A stretch of DNA of 64,000 nt. Origin: Mycetohabitans endofungorum. Lineage in GTDB: Bacteria; Pseudomonadota; Gammaproteobacteria; Burkholderiales; Burkholderiaceae. The stretch spans positions 310,001 to 374,000 of the forward strand of contig NZ_CP132745.1 of the NCBI RefSeq assembly GCF_037477895.1, in the 5' to 3' direction. How positions within the stretch are numbered: position 1 is the first letter of the stretch; each line of letters begins with the position of its first letter. Shown here in pieces: positions 37,652 through 48,304 of the stretch. A program made the position numbers and the translations under genes. The notes beneath the pieces are model-generated. The model ran no database searches. It had not been told where the DNA came from and saw only the letters and a program-made list of their open reading frames with translations.

Positions 37652-37674
37652 CTCGCAACGTATCGCTGCGCGCC
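37652..37674. repeat. 23-bp direct repeat, copy 1
   Basis: The sequence starting ctcgcaacgtatcgctgcgc is repeated exactly at 38182-38204, 530 bases away in the same orientation. The two copies bracket the IS5-type remnant at 37680-38015 and the short spacer before the F-box gene. Confidence 0.8.
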
Positions 37675-37679
37675 TCTCC

Positions 37680-38015
37680 CTACTCTTCGCTAGAGCGTGT
37701 TGTGAACCTGTATGAACCTGCATGAGTAAGGTCGACGATTTTGGGCAGCATCAAGCAGGCACAGGCGAGGAAATGGAAATCGGCGAGTGTTTGAGGCCAA
37801 CGTTCATAGTTGCGAGCGAGGCGTCGAAAGCGAGCCGCCCATGCGAAACTGCGTTCGGCCGTCCAGCGCCTGAGCAACAGCACGAAGCCCTTACAGTACG
37901 TACGCCGGGTGCCGGCGTCATGCGCAATCGCTTCAAAACAGCCCGCTCGCACCCAGCGCTGCGTCTGTTGGTAGACCGCTTCCCAGGGGGCAGGTCGTTT
38001 GACAGCATACGTCAC
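37680..38015 (-). pseudogene. IS427-group IS5 transposase with internal deletion
   Basis: The frame is open but joins two distant parts. The N-terminal part is APWEAVYQQTQRWVRAGCFE and the C-terminal part is LLRRWTAERSFAWAARFRRL with NYERWPQTLADFHFLACACL. About 150 codons with the first two catalytic Asp residues are missing, while the Glu region is kept. It is a remnant similar to small deleted IS5 derivatives. Confidence 0.75.
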
Positions 38016-38181
38016 GGTGCACCACTCCTAATCAGACTAACCTGTCCGGATTTTATGAGCGAGGCATATCATGAAAATAAAAGTCATGGATGTGTGCATC
38101 CAATTCGTCCAATTGTCTCGGCTAGTGCCGAGCCGCTCAGCCACGCGTCACGACTTGAGCTTACCCGCCATAAAACTCACG

Positions 38182-38204
38182 CTCGCAACGTATCGCTGCG
38201 CGCC
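38182..38204. repeat. 23-bp direct repeat, copy 2
   Basis: This is identical to 37652-37674 and lies 70 bases upstream of the F-box gene start. It might mark an old recombination or insertion event. Confidence 0.8.
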
Positions 38205-38273
38205 GCTACCCGCTAGCCTGCTGCACAGCTTCGCTGCGCGTGGCGTCTTCTTGACTTATCGCTGAGCTTGCCG

Positions 38274-39632
38274 ATGGAATTTGATCTGAACACCGCTTTA
38301 AACGACTCGTCTGCCTACGTTTGCACATTGGCATCTGTCCCATCACCCACCGCGCCGTCACCGTCGCCGCAACCGCCCCGCGCCTCGTGGGCAAACCCAC
38401 GGTTCAAGCAGCCCACCACTTACCAGGACCTGCCAACCGAGGTCATCGCACGCATTGGTGACTACCTGCCCGTTCAAGACGTGATACCGTTTTCCACCGT
38501 CAATCGACGCACATATCATGCGATGCAGACCAGACGCCTGGTGCACCGCTATTGGCAGCGGGCTCAACAAGCCGTGAGTCGTGAATCGGTCAACCAGTTG
38601 CTCAATGAAATGGACGGCACGCTCGCCAATCCAGCGCAGCACGCCGAACCCCTGGACGCACTGCGCCAACGGCTGCGAGCGTTGCCTGAAGGAGACCGCG
38701 CCGACGTGTTCAAGCGTGTATTCGCAGCCGCACAGTGTATCCCGCAAGAAGGCGTGCAGATACAAAAAGCGCTGTTGCTCATGCACCGGGATTTCGCCTA
38801 TGACCGCGTATGGACTGAACTCTTTGACTTTGCCTACGCGCTGGTCGAGCAGCGTAAGCCAGGACAAGACAATGTGTGGCCAGAACTGGCGCTCGGGTTG
38901 TCAAATTTCTCGATCCATACTTCTGACACGCCCCACTTTGCTCAGCGGTATTACGCGCTGCTGGCACGGCTGCCGTCGCTGAGCGTGGCCGAGCAGGAGC
39001 AGATCATCCCGACAATGTGCCGCTTATTGCTTAAATTCAGACAGTCAGACCCGCGCGTCCCCCAACTCCATGCGCTCCTGCAAGACTACGCATTACGCCT
39101 GCCCCGGTCCCATCAAGGCTCGTCGGCCGGCGCGTTGGGAAGTTACATTTGGTTTTTGCCGGAAGCGGAGCAACCCGTGCGGTATGCGCAAGTGCGCGAT
39201 TGGGCTCTATCACTGCCTGATGATCAGTGGGCGGTCGCACTGCGCCATTTACCCGCAGGACTCGATGGGTTGTCCACCAGGCAACAAGAGCAAGAGCTTG
39301 CGTTGCTTGAGCGCCATTTGGCGCGCGTACCCGCGGCGCAGCGTGTTTCAGCAGCATTAGGGCTACTTAGGTGTGTCCCTTTGATGAACGACACGCTGGC
39401 ACAGCGGGTCTGGCAGCAAGGACTGAGTCTATTGAAGGGTACGGACGAAGCCACTTTATGGAAAGTACTGAACGAGCTTCGCGGGCATTGGGTGCTATCT
39501 GGATTAAACAATTGCCAATGGAAGGTGGCGATGAACGAGATCACGCGCTTTATGGAAACCAACCAGTTCTCGGCGCCAGCCCAGGCGCGAATCCGGAACG
39601 GCATACCATGGCTCAAAAGTGTGCCCGATTAA
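38274..39632 (+). CDS. F-box protein with helical repeats, candidate secreted effector
   Basis: The 452-residue protein has a Ser/Pro-rich, probably disordered start (about residues 1-48). An F-box motif follows at about 50-90: TYQDLPTEVIARIGDYLPVQ, then DVIPFSTVNRRTYHAM. Residues 95-450 look all-helical. Spaced LP-x-x-x-R/Q turns (ALPEGDR, LPSLSVAEQ, LPRSHQG, LPDDQW, VPAAQR) suggest alpha-solenoid repeats of about 40 residues. F-boxes bind Skp1 in eukaryotic ubiquitin ligases and have no bacterial role, so delivery into a host cell is the natural inference; type III secretion is likely but not shown. I use ATG 38274 rather than TTG 38268. The ribosome site is weak and I found no HrpB-type promoter box. 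Confidence 0.82.
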   Translation: MEFDLNTALNDSSAYVCTLASVPSPTAPSPSPQPPRASWANPRFKQPTTYQDLPTEVIARIGDYLPVQDVIPFSTVNRRTYHAMQTRRLVHRYWQRAQQAVSRESVNQLLNEMDGTLANPAQHAEPLDALRQRLRALPEGDRADVFKRVFAAAQCIPQEGVQIQKALLLMHRDFAYDRVWTELFDFAYALVEQRKPGQDNVWPELALGLSNFSIHTSDTPHFAQRYYALLARLPSLSVAEQEQIIPTMCRLLLKFRQSDPRVPQLHALLQDYALRLPRSHQGSSAGALGSYIWFLPEAEQPVRYAQVRDWALSLPDDQWAVALRHLPAGLDGLSTRQQEQELALLERHLARVPAAQRVSAALGLLRCVPLMNDTLAQRVWQQGLSLLKGTDEATLWKVLNELRGHWVLSGLNNCQWKVAMNEITRFMETNQFSAPAQARIRNGIPWLKSVPD

Positions 39633-39639
39633 TTGTCCC

Positions 39640-39789
39640 CCTTGACGATTGCTCAAACTCGACGAGCGCCGGCAGCATGCGCACCGGGCACCCTTGCACG
39701 AGGTCGCAACCCGCGTCGAGCAGCCAGGCGAATTGCTCTAGGTTTTCCACGCCTTCGGCCACGACCTGAGGGTCGAAGCGATGCGACAT
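39640..39789 (-). pseudogene. EAL-domain phosphodiesterase C-terminal fragment
   Basis: The minus strand reads DPQVVAEGVENLEQFAWLLD followed by AGCDLVQGCPVRMLPA. This is the last catalytic-helix region of EAL domains that hydrolyse cyclic di-GMP. Only about 50 codons remain, and the upstream catalytic residues are gone. It directly follows the F-box gene in convergent orientation. Confidence 0.75.
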
Positions 39790-39856
39790 CAAAATGCACT
39801 GTTCGTGCCGCTAGGCGGCGGACTGCTGTCCAGGACGGCGCTCGCTGCATTGTGAG

Positions 39857-40219
39857 TTGTTCGGTGTCGAGCGGAAAGCGGGCAATGACGGACAACAATC
39901 GTTGCGCAGCGGCTCACGCGTGCGCATCGACACACCAAAGACTCTCGCGGACGGCGCGCAGACGCAGCAACTGGGGCAATTGACCTTCCCGATCATTCAG
40001 CGCGACGTCACTGATATCGAGATCGCATCGGACGACGGGTTGATCGTTGCCTCCGGTTTTTTGCATCAAGGATGAAGATTGTCGTCGAGCCGACGGGTTA
40101 CCTGGGCTTTGCAGCGGCCCGCTGCGTCGCGGGCCGCTTCACAAGCAAGTGTATCGGCGTGCTGCTCAGCGGGGGCAACATGGGCCTGGATCGATACGCC
40201 GCACTGCTGGCGCAATAGT
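39857..40219 (+). pseudogene. Serine/threonine dehydratase (PLP) C-terminal remnant
   Basis: One frame reads GNDGQQSLRSGSRVRIDTPK and TLADGAQTQQLGQLTFPIIQ, then RDVTDIEIASDDGLIVA. The next frame, from 40073, reads MKIVVEPTGYLGFAAARCVA and ends CIGVLLSGGNMGLDRYAALL. Both match the C-terminal half of the serine racemase/threo-hydroxyaspartate dehydratase family. The PLP-binding N-terminal half is missing and a stop with a frame change splits the rest. Confidence 0.75.
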
Positions 40220-40325
40220 GCGGCCGCACTCAACCATCGCGCGCCGGGGGGCGCGGGCACGGGGTCTGCTTCGCCATGGCGCGACGTCCAACCGCGGACG
40301 TCGTTGCCGCGATGGAGGAACTCGC

Positions 40326-41762
40326 ATGTTAGGCTTGTCCGCGCTGGATTTGGCGCGCTTTCAGTTCGCTTTTACGATCTCTTTCCATATTCTCTTTCCC
40401 ACCATCACGATTGGCCTGGCGAGCTATCTGGCCGTGCTCGAGGGATGCTGGCTGCGCACGCGCAACGTCGTCTACCGCGACCTGTATCAATTCTGGATCA
40501 AGATCTTTGCCGTCAACTTCGGCATGGGCGTGGTGTCGGGCATCGTCATGGCCTATCAGTTTGGCACCAACTGGGCGGGTTTTTCGCGCTTTGCCGGGGG
40601 CGTAACCGGCCCGCTGCTCGCCTACGAGGTACTGACCGCGTTTTTCCTCGAGGCGGGATTCCTCGGCGTCATGCTGTTCGGGTGGAACAAGGTCGGACCG
40701 GGATTGCATTTCCTGTCAACCATCATGGTTGCCGTCGGGACGCTAATTTCAACGACATGGATCTTGGCCTCAAACAGCTGGATGCAAACTCCGCAGGGAT
40801 ATCAGATCATCGACGGGCACGTCGTGCCCGTCCACTGGCTGCAAGTCATCGCCAATCCATCGTTCCCGTACCGCCTCGTGCACATGAGCCTGGCCGCGTT
40901 TCTGGCCACCGCGTTGTTCGTGGCCGCATCGGCCGCTTGGCACCTGCTGCGCGGCCACGACAATGCGGCGATCCGCAAGATGCTATCGATGGCGATGGGC
41001 ATGATATTGGTCGTCGCGCCGATCCAGGCCGTGGTGGGCGACGCACACGGACTCAACACGCTGGAACATCAACCAGCCAAGCTTGCTGCCATCGAAGGCC
41101 ACTGGGAGAATCGTGGAAACGAAGCCGTACCGCTGATCGTCTTCGGCTGGCCCGACATGCAACGCGAGCAGACTCGTTATGCGCTCGAGATCCCGCACTT
41201 GGGCAGCCTGATCCTGACACATAGCTGGAACAAGCAATTCCAGGGCTTGAAGGCGTTTCCCCCAGACGAGCGGCCGAATTCGACCGTGGTGTTCTGGACC
41301 TTTCGCACGATGGTTGGCCTCGGCCTATTGATGATTGCGCTGGGCGCATGGAGCCTGTTCTTGCGCCGCCGCGCACGCCTATACCACTGCCGCGCATTCC
41401 TGCGCTGCACGCTGGTGATGGGGCCGGCCGGACTGGCCGCCGTACTCGCAGGCTGGCTGACCACAGAAATCGGTCGGCAGCCTTGGGTCGTGTATGGCCT
41501 GCTGCGAACCACCGATGCGGTGACGCCACATCCGGCGCCGGAAATACTGCTATCGGTGGTGTTGTTCGTCGTGTCATATTTATTCGTCTTCGGGGCTGGG
41601 TTGGCTTATATCCTGCGGCTGATCCGTCAGGGGCCCCAGCTGCGACCCGATACCCGGCCGCCCACGGGCGGCCCGGGACAGCCGCACACCCCGGCGCGGC
41701 CGCTGTCCGCCGCGCACGAAGATGAGCGTCGAACGGCCACGATGGGCGACGTCGGGAGATAA
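40326..41762 (+). CDS. cioA: Cyanide-insensitive bd-type quinol oxidase subunit I
   Basis: The 478-residue membrane protein begins MLGLSALDLARFQFAFTISF, with the heme-ligand His at residue 21. GRQPWVVYGLLRT near the C-terminus is the conserved GRQPW quinol-site motif. About nine hydrophobic helices are present and the periplasmic Q-loop is short, as in the CioA subgroup. It oxidises quinol and reduces oxygen to water without pumping protons, and tolerates low oxygen and cyanide. The ATG at 40326 has GGAGG 8 bases upstream; the longer open frame from 40047 overlaps the dehydratase remnant and is not used. It is followed at 5 bases by cioB. Confidence 0.95.
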   Translation: MLGLSALDLARFQFAFTISFHILFPTITIGLASYLAVLEGCWLRTRNVVYRDLYQFWIKIFAVNFGMGVVSGIVMAYQFGTNWAGFSRFAGGVTGPLLAYEVLTAFFLEAGFLGVMLFGWNKVGPGLHFLSTIMVAVGTLISTTWILASNSWMQTPQGYQIIDGHVVPVHWLQVIANPSFPYRLVHMSLAAFLATALFVAASAAWHLLRGHDNAAIRKMLSMAMGMILVVAPIQAVVGDAHGLNTLEHQPAKLAAIEGHWENRGNEAVPLIVFGWPDMQREQTRYALEIPHLGSLILTHSWNKQFQGLKAFPPDERPNSTVVFWTFRTMVGLGLLMIALGAWSLFLRRRARLYHCRAFLRCTLVMGPAGLAAVLAGWLTTEIGRQPWVVYGLLRTTDAVTPHPAPEILLSVVLFVVSYLFVFGAGLAYILRLIRQGPQLRPDTRPPTGGPGQPHTPARPLSAAHEDERRTATMGDVGR

Positions 41763-41767
41763 AGACA

Positions 41768-42775
41768 ATGGGTTTTGACATTTCTCTGGTCTGGGCCGTG
41801 ATCATCTTTGCCGGCGTGATGATGTATGTCGTGACTGACGGCTTCGACCTGGGTATCGGCCTGCTCTTTCCTTTCGTGCCGAACCGTACGGAGCGTGACT
41901 TGATGATGAACAGCGTCGCGCCGGTTTGGGACGGCAATGAAACCTGGCTGGTGCTGGGCGGTGCCGGACTGCTGGCCGCGTTTCCACGAGCCTATGCGAT
42001 TTTGCTGAGCGCGTTGTATCTGCCGCTGATTTTCATGCTACTCGGCCTGATCTTTCGCGGCGTGGCGTTCGAGTTCCGTTTCAAGGCCAACGACCGCGAG
42101 CGCCCCATCTGGGACATCGCATTCGTGGCTGGCTCGTTGCTCGCGTCATTCTTCCAGGGCGTAGCGCTGGGCGCGTATATCGACGGCGTGAAGGTCAACG
42201 GCGATGCGTTCGCTGGCGGCGCCCTCGATTGGGTCAAGCCGTTTGCACTCTTTTGCGGACTTGGCGTGGTCGCGATCTATGCACTGCTGGGCGCGACATG
42301 GCTGATCATGAAAACCGAACATACGTTGCAACGCACGATGATCGGCATAGCGCGGCGGCTCGCATGGCTCGTGCTCGCCGCGATCGCGATTGTCAGCATC
42401 TGGACGCCAATCGCCCATCCCCACATCGCACAGCGCTGGTTTACGCTGCCTAACCTGCTTTGGTTTTGCCCCGTCCCATTGCTGGTGCTGCTTTCCGTTT
42501 ATGCTCTCCGACGCTCGTTGAGCCACACGCCGCACGCCGGTCCGTTCCTGTGCGCGCTGGCGCTGATGTTCCTAGGTTACACCGGGCTGGCAATCAGCAT
42601 CTGGCCGAACATCGTGCCACCGTCGCTATCGATCTGGGACGTGGCCGGTCCGTTGCAGAGCCAGGGCTTTACACTGCTCGGCACCCTGTTCATCATCCCG
42701 TTCATCCTCGGCTACACGACGTGGTCGTACTATGTGTTCCGGGGCAAGGTACATCCTGGCGAGCACTACCATTGA
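41768..42775 (+). CDS. cioB: Cyanide-insensitive bd-type quinol oxidase subunit II
   Basis: The 335-residue membrane protein starts with ISLVWAVIIFAGVMMYVVTD then GFDLGIGLLFPF, the CydB/CioB signature. SVAPVWDGNETWLVLGGAGL and LRRSLSHTPHAGPF support the assignment. It has about eight hydrophobic helices, and the length is normal for CioB. It pairs with subunit I in the inner membrane. Its stop overlaps the start of a DUF2474 small protein (TGATG), so the three genes are one operon. Confidence 0.95.
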   Translation: MGFDISLVWAVIIFAGVMMYVVTDGFDLGIGLLFPFVPNRTERDLMMNSVAPVWDGNETWLVLGGAGLLAAFPRAYAILLSALYLPLIFMLLGLIFRGVAFEFRFKANDRERPIWDIAFVAGSLLASFFQGVALGAYIDGVKVNGDAFAGGALDWVKPFALFCGLGVVAIYALLGATWLIMKTEHTLQRTMIGIARRLAWLVLAAIAIVSIWTPIAHPHIAQRWFTLPNLLWFCPVPLLVLLSVYALRRSLSHTPHAGPFLCALALMFLGYTGLAISIWPNIVPPSLSIWDVAGPLQSQGFTLLGTLFIIPFILGYTTWSYYVFRGKVHPGEHYH

Positions 42776-42921
42776 TGCCAACATCCCGTCGAAACCGCGT
42801 GCCGGCTTGGATTAAGCGATTGGCTTGGTTGGTCGCACTATGGACGACCGGCGTCACCGCGTTGGCCGTCGTCGCTGGTGCATTGCGCATCGCGATGCAC
42901 GCAGCTGGGTTGTCCTCCTGA
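42775..42921 (+). CDS. DUF2474 small membrane protein of the bd oxidase operon
   Basis: The 48-residue protein has a basic start (MPTSRRNRVPAWIKRLAWLV) and one transmembrane helix (ALWTTGVTALAVVAGALRIA). Its position right after cioB and its size match DUF2474 proteins. They resemble the CydX-type small subunits that stabilise bd oxidases; that role here is inferred. The ATG overlaps the cioB stop. Confidence 0.85.
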   Translation: MPTSRRNRVPAWIKRLAWLVALWTTGVTALAVVAGALRIAMHAAGLSS

Positions 42922-43119
42922 GCTGGCCAACATCCGCACACGCCGTCACCTGTGTGCATAGTTGCAAACGAAATACCGACAGACATGTGTAGTGGTTGAC
43001 AGCACAACACGGCTCGTGCGGTCGCCATCTGGCAACCTTGAATCGCGCCTGCCCTGTCAACACATCAAATTGCTCATGACGCAATGCCCGCTATACGTGT
43101 TAGAGGATCGGCCCACCCC

Positions 43120-43540
43120 GATCGCTGCTGTCGTTACACTCGTGTGCACGCTGGAGGACCAGGCAGTCGTCGCATCGTTCCAAGTCCCCAGGCTGGTGAA
43201 GCTGGCCGATCTGTCGACGATGACAGTCAAAGCCCAGGCCGCAGAGGCCGATGCGATCTGAATCTAGCCCCCGCCAGAGAAGATCAACAACGCGGTATTC
43301 TTCTACGCGCTGTTCGACGTGCTGAATCCAGACCGCACGCAATGGGTGGATATGACGGCGCAGGTCGCCATTCTGCTCGACGACGCTCGTGACGCGTGAC
43401 GCCACCGCAATGCCCTTGATGGCACTGACAGCCGAGGCCAGGGCGGCCGCTACGAGGTAGGCGTGCTGCACGCCAACGCTGATGAACCTCCTGAGCTACC
43501 TGGACCTACCCAACAGCGGCCCGTGCCAGGTGCGGGATCA
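43120..43540 (+). pseudogene. MacA-type efflux adaptor remnant
   Basis: One frame reads VASFQVPRLVKLADLSTMTV then KAQAAEADAI. After two stops another frame reads KINNAVFFYALFDVLNPDRT followed by QWVDMTAQVAILLDDARDA. These are the barrel and membrane-proximal parts of MacA-type periplasmic adaptor proteins. The N-terminal hairpin and the adjacent macB gene are absent. The sequence from 42922 to 43119 holds nothing I recognise. Confidence 0.75.
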
Positions 43541-43604
43541 CAATATTCGGGCTGGCCGCCGCCGCGCTGGCCGGCGTAGTCCATTGGCGCGGCGGACAGC
43601 GACG

Positions 43605-43633
43605 CGCGCAGGCCGCGTGAAGCGGCCTGCGCG
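43605..43633 (-). terminator. Hairpin after the bacterioferritin-like gene
   Basis: A perfect 12-base stem (43605-43616 with 43622-43633) and a five-base loop directly follow the stop at 43634. The stem is very GC-rich, but no T-run follows on the minus strand. It may act as a factor-assisted terminator or protect the mRNA end. Confidence 0.55.
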
Positions 43634-44167
43634 TTAGGCGCGCTCCTCGAGCAAGTCGGCCATGTCGTCGGCATGCTCTTCCTCAACCGCCAAGATTTCC
43701 TCGAAAATGCGGCGCGTGGTCGGGTCCTTGTCGCCAATGTACTTGACGATCTCGCGGTAGGTATCAATCGCGATGCGCTCCGCAACCAGGTTTTCTCGAA
43801 TCATCTCGGTCAGCGTCTCGCCTTCCACATATTCGGAGTGCGCGCGGCTGGCCAGCCCGGCTGGCGCAAAATCGGGCGACCCGCCCAACTGCACGATGCG
43901 CTGCGCAAGCTGATCCGCATGCTGCTGCTCTTCGGCCGCATGCTGTGCAAACTCGTCGGCCACCGCTTCCGAGTTGATCCCTTTTGCCATGAAATAGTGC
44001 CGCTTATAGCGCAGCGTGCAGACCAATTCCGTAGCCAGCGCGTCATTGAGCAGCTTTAGGATCGTGTCGCGATCCGCGCTGTAGGTCGACGTCACGGGAC
44101 CCTCGTCCATATGCTGGCGAGCGCGCTCACGGATTGTCTCTAAGTCGAGTCTAAAAGTGTCTGTCAT
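43634..44167 (-). CDS. Bacterioferritin-like ferritin-family protein
   Basis: The 177-residue protein is an all-helical ferritin-like four-helix bundle. ILKLLNDALATELVCTLRYK and EEQQHADQLAQRIVQLGG, then VAERIAIDTYREIVKYIGDK and EEILAVEEEHADDMADLLE, give the Glu and ExxH iron ligands expected for a di-iron site. A Dps-like or bacterioferritin-like role in iron storage or oxidative protection is likely. I chose ATG 44167 because GGAGG lies 8 bases upstream; the in-frame ATG at 44179 is part of that ribosome site. A strong hairpin follows the stop. Confidence 0.88.
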   Translation of the reverse strand: MTDTFRLDLETIRERARQHMDEGPVTSTYSADRDTILKLLNDALATELVCTLRYKRHYFMAKGINSEAVADEFAQHAAEEQQHADQLAQRIVQLGGSPDFAPAGLASRAHSEYVEGETLTEMIRENLVAERIAIDTYREIVKYIGDKDPTTRRIFEEILAVEEEHADDMADLLEERA

Positions 44168-44354
44168 CGCGACCTCCATAAATAACCGTCATGTCCTTGT
44201 CACGCCAATCAGCAACCTGACGACAAACACGACAGCGAAACATAAAACAAGATTTTTGCGCGGTCTGCGCGCCGCGCGTGGCCAAGTCGGTCAATTCCGA
44301 TGCGCCTGCCATCACGGCTGCAACAAGAAGCAACCGTGCTGTGGCGTGCAGCAT
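44151..44354 (-). CDS. Possible small exported protein
   Basis: A 67-codon frame starts MLHATARLLLVAAVMAGASE, which looks like a short signal peptide. It is followed by ATRGAQTAQKSCFMFRCRVC and an unremarkable tail. AAGGTG lies upstream. It overlaps the start of the bacterioferritin-like gene by 17 bases. I cannot name a family, and the tail may be shadow sequence, so this is a weak call. Confidence 0.3.
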   Translation of the reverse strand: MLHATARLLLVAAVMAGASELTDLATRGAQTAQKSCFMFRCRVCRQVADWRDKDMTVIYGGRDDRHF

Positions 44355-44404
44355 CGCGGCACCTTTAAGCCGCGCATGACACACCCGCCGTTTGCGTGTG
44401 GCGG

Positions 44405-44578
44405 CTAGGTGATCTTCTTCGCGACAAAAATGCCGATCAGCAGGCACATCACGCACAGCACGACGAAGACGAAGAACAGGAATTTCGCAATCGCGGCCGC
44501 GCCCGTGGCAATGCCGCTGAATCCAAGCAATCCCGCGATGATGGCGACAATCGCAAAAAATAATGCCCACTTCAACAT
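44405..44578 (-). CDS. DUF1328 small membrane protein
   Basis: The 57-residue protein starts [20 protein letters not shown] and has two hydrophobic helices split by [12 protein letters not shown]. It ends FVAKKIT, the pattern of the DUF1328 (YtjA) family. Function is unknown; relatives are often stress-induced. The leader ATGGAGGTCGCGAT before its ATG is identical to that before the bacterioferritin-like gene, suggesting a recent duplication of the leader or shared regulation. Confidence 0.88.
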   Translation of the reverse strand: MLKWALFFAIVAIIAGLLGFSGIATGAAAIAKFLFFVFVVLCVMCLLIGIFVAKKIT

Positions 44579-47112
<2,534 letters not shown>

Positions 47113-47227
47113 AGTAACATTTGCTTACAAAAGCGACGAATCGCCTACAAAGCCGTAACGTCTTGAAACGTATCGGTCGCGTACTATCGAATCAGGCTGA
47201 CAATCAATACAACGAGGAGTCACCATC

Positions 47228-47440
47228 ATGAATTCGGTTAAGCGTATTGGCGCCGCGGCGCTCGTCGCCGCGCTGCTGACGAGCTTGGTGGCGTGCGACG
47301 GGATGACCACACGCCAGCGCAACACCGCGATCGGCGCGGGCGTGGGCGGCGTCGCCGGCGCGGCAATCGGCGGCAACGCACTGTCGACGCTGGGCGGCGC
47401 AGCTGTCGGCGGCATCATCGGCAACCAGGTCGGCAAGTAA
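47228..47440 (+). CDS. Glycine-zipper lipoprotein (OsmB-like)
   Basis: The 70-residue protein has a lipoprotein signal ending in SLVAC, so Cys23 is the likely lipidated residue. A glycine-zipper hairpin follows (NTAIGAGVGGVAGAAIGGNA, then LGGAAVGGIIGNQVGK). Such small outer-membrane lipoproteins are common stress-responsive envelope proteins. GAGGAG lies 9 bases before the ATG. A hairpin follows about 20 bases after the stop. Confidence 0.85.
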   Translation: MNSVKRIGAAALVAALLTSLVACDGMTTRQRNTAIGAGVGGVAGAAIGGNALSTLGGAAVGGIIGNQVGK

Positions 47441-47461
47441 GGCTTCGTCGCGCGACAGGGA

Positions 47462-47481
47462 CGCGGCTCGCGTGAGCCGCG
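47462..47481 (+). terminator. GC-rich hairpin after the lipoprotein gene
   Basis: CGCGGCTC-GCGT-GAGCCGCG forms a perfect eight-base stem with a four-base loop, 21 bases after the stop. There is no T-run, so termination efficiency is uncertain. Confidence 0.45.
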
Positions 47482-47613
47482 GCGGAACGACCCAGCAGGC
47501 GGCGCTTCCGCCGGCGGCACTTCTACCACCGCGCCGCTAGCCACTCCTGGCCGTCCCTCAGTCGCCCATCGGGGCGCACGCGGGCTCCGTCACGCCCGTC
47601 ACGCTTATAAGGC

Positions 47614-48009
47614 GTGGCGGCGAACTACACCAAACAATATCTGTCCGGGGTGGACTCGTTGACCGTGGCGTGCGGCAGCATGGTCGGCGCGTCCATCGCC
47701 TTGTTGCCGCTGGCCGCGTGGTGTTGGCCTGCTGCCCCGGTCTCGACGCATGCGTGGCTCGCGGTGCTGGCGCTCGGTGTCGCGTGCACGGGTATCGCGT
47801 ACAGGCTCTACTTCCATTTGCTGGCCACGGCCGGCCCGGCCCGCGCGATGACGGTAACGTTCGTGATACCGGTGTTCGGTATTCTGTGGGGCGCGCTGTT
47901 CCTCGCGGAATCCGTGTCGATGCGAATGATCGAGGGATGCGGGGTCGTGCTGATCGGCACCGCGCTCGCCGCCGGCCTCATCAAGCGGTTACGCACGCAA
48001 GAATCGTAA
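47614..48009 (+). pseudogene. EamA-family transporter, C-terminal half only
   Basis: The 131 codons contain five hydrophobic helices (for example WLAVLALGVACTGIAYRLYF and MTVTFVIPVFGILWGALFLA). GVVLIGTALAAGLIKR ends the second EamA domain of a ten-helix drug/metabolite transporter. The first half is absent upstream, and the frame opens with a GTG without a good ribosome site. It is therefore 5'-truncated. Confidence 0.78.
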
Positions 48010-48054
48010 CGCCTGGCGCTGGCTTGCCAATCCGCGACGGATCCTGTTGCGGTT

Positions 48055-48304
48055 GCGCGCCATGTTCGCCGTGGTGCCGGGCGCGCATCCGTATCATCGC
48101 GCAGATCGCATAGCCAAGCTTGACCGGATCCACTTGCGTGCGATATCCGGCAATCACGCCACTGGCCTCGAGCCTGCGGATCCGCTCGGATACAGCCGGC
48201 TGGCTCAGATGGACGCGCCGTCAGACCTCGGCATGCGAAATGCGAGCGTCCTGCTGCAGCAGTTCAAGAATCCGAAAATCATACTGATCGAGCTTGACAT
48301 TCAT
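48055..48304 (-). pseudogene. Lrp/AsnC-family regulator with internal stop
   Basis: The minus strand starts MNVKLDQYDFRILELLQQDA and RISHAEV, then a TGA, then RRVHLSQPAVSERIRRLEAS and GVIAGYRTQVDPVKLGYAIC. This is a typical Lrp/AsnC helix-turn-helix start, and the ligand-binding C-terminus is lost. It faces the truncated EamA gene; a transporter-regulator pair may have been lost together. Confidence 0.8.

Noticed and set aside
38016..38273. A HrpB-type box (TTCG-N16-TTCG) upstream of the F-box gene
   Set aside because: TTCG occurs at 38104 and 38230 but no second TTCG at the required spacing was found.
40047..40325. N-terminal extension of CioA from 40047
   Set aside because: The extra residues derive from the dehydratase remnant in another frame, and a good ribosome site precedes ATG 40326.
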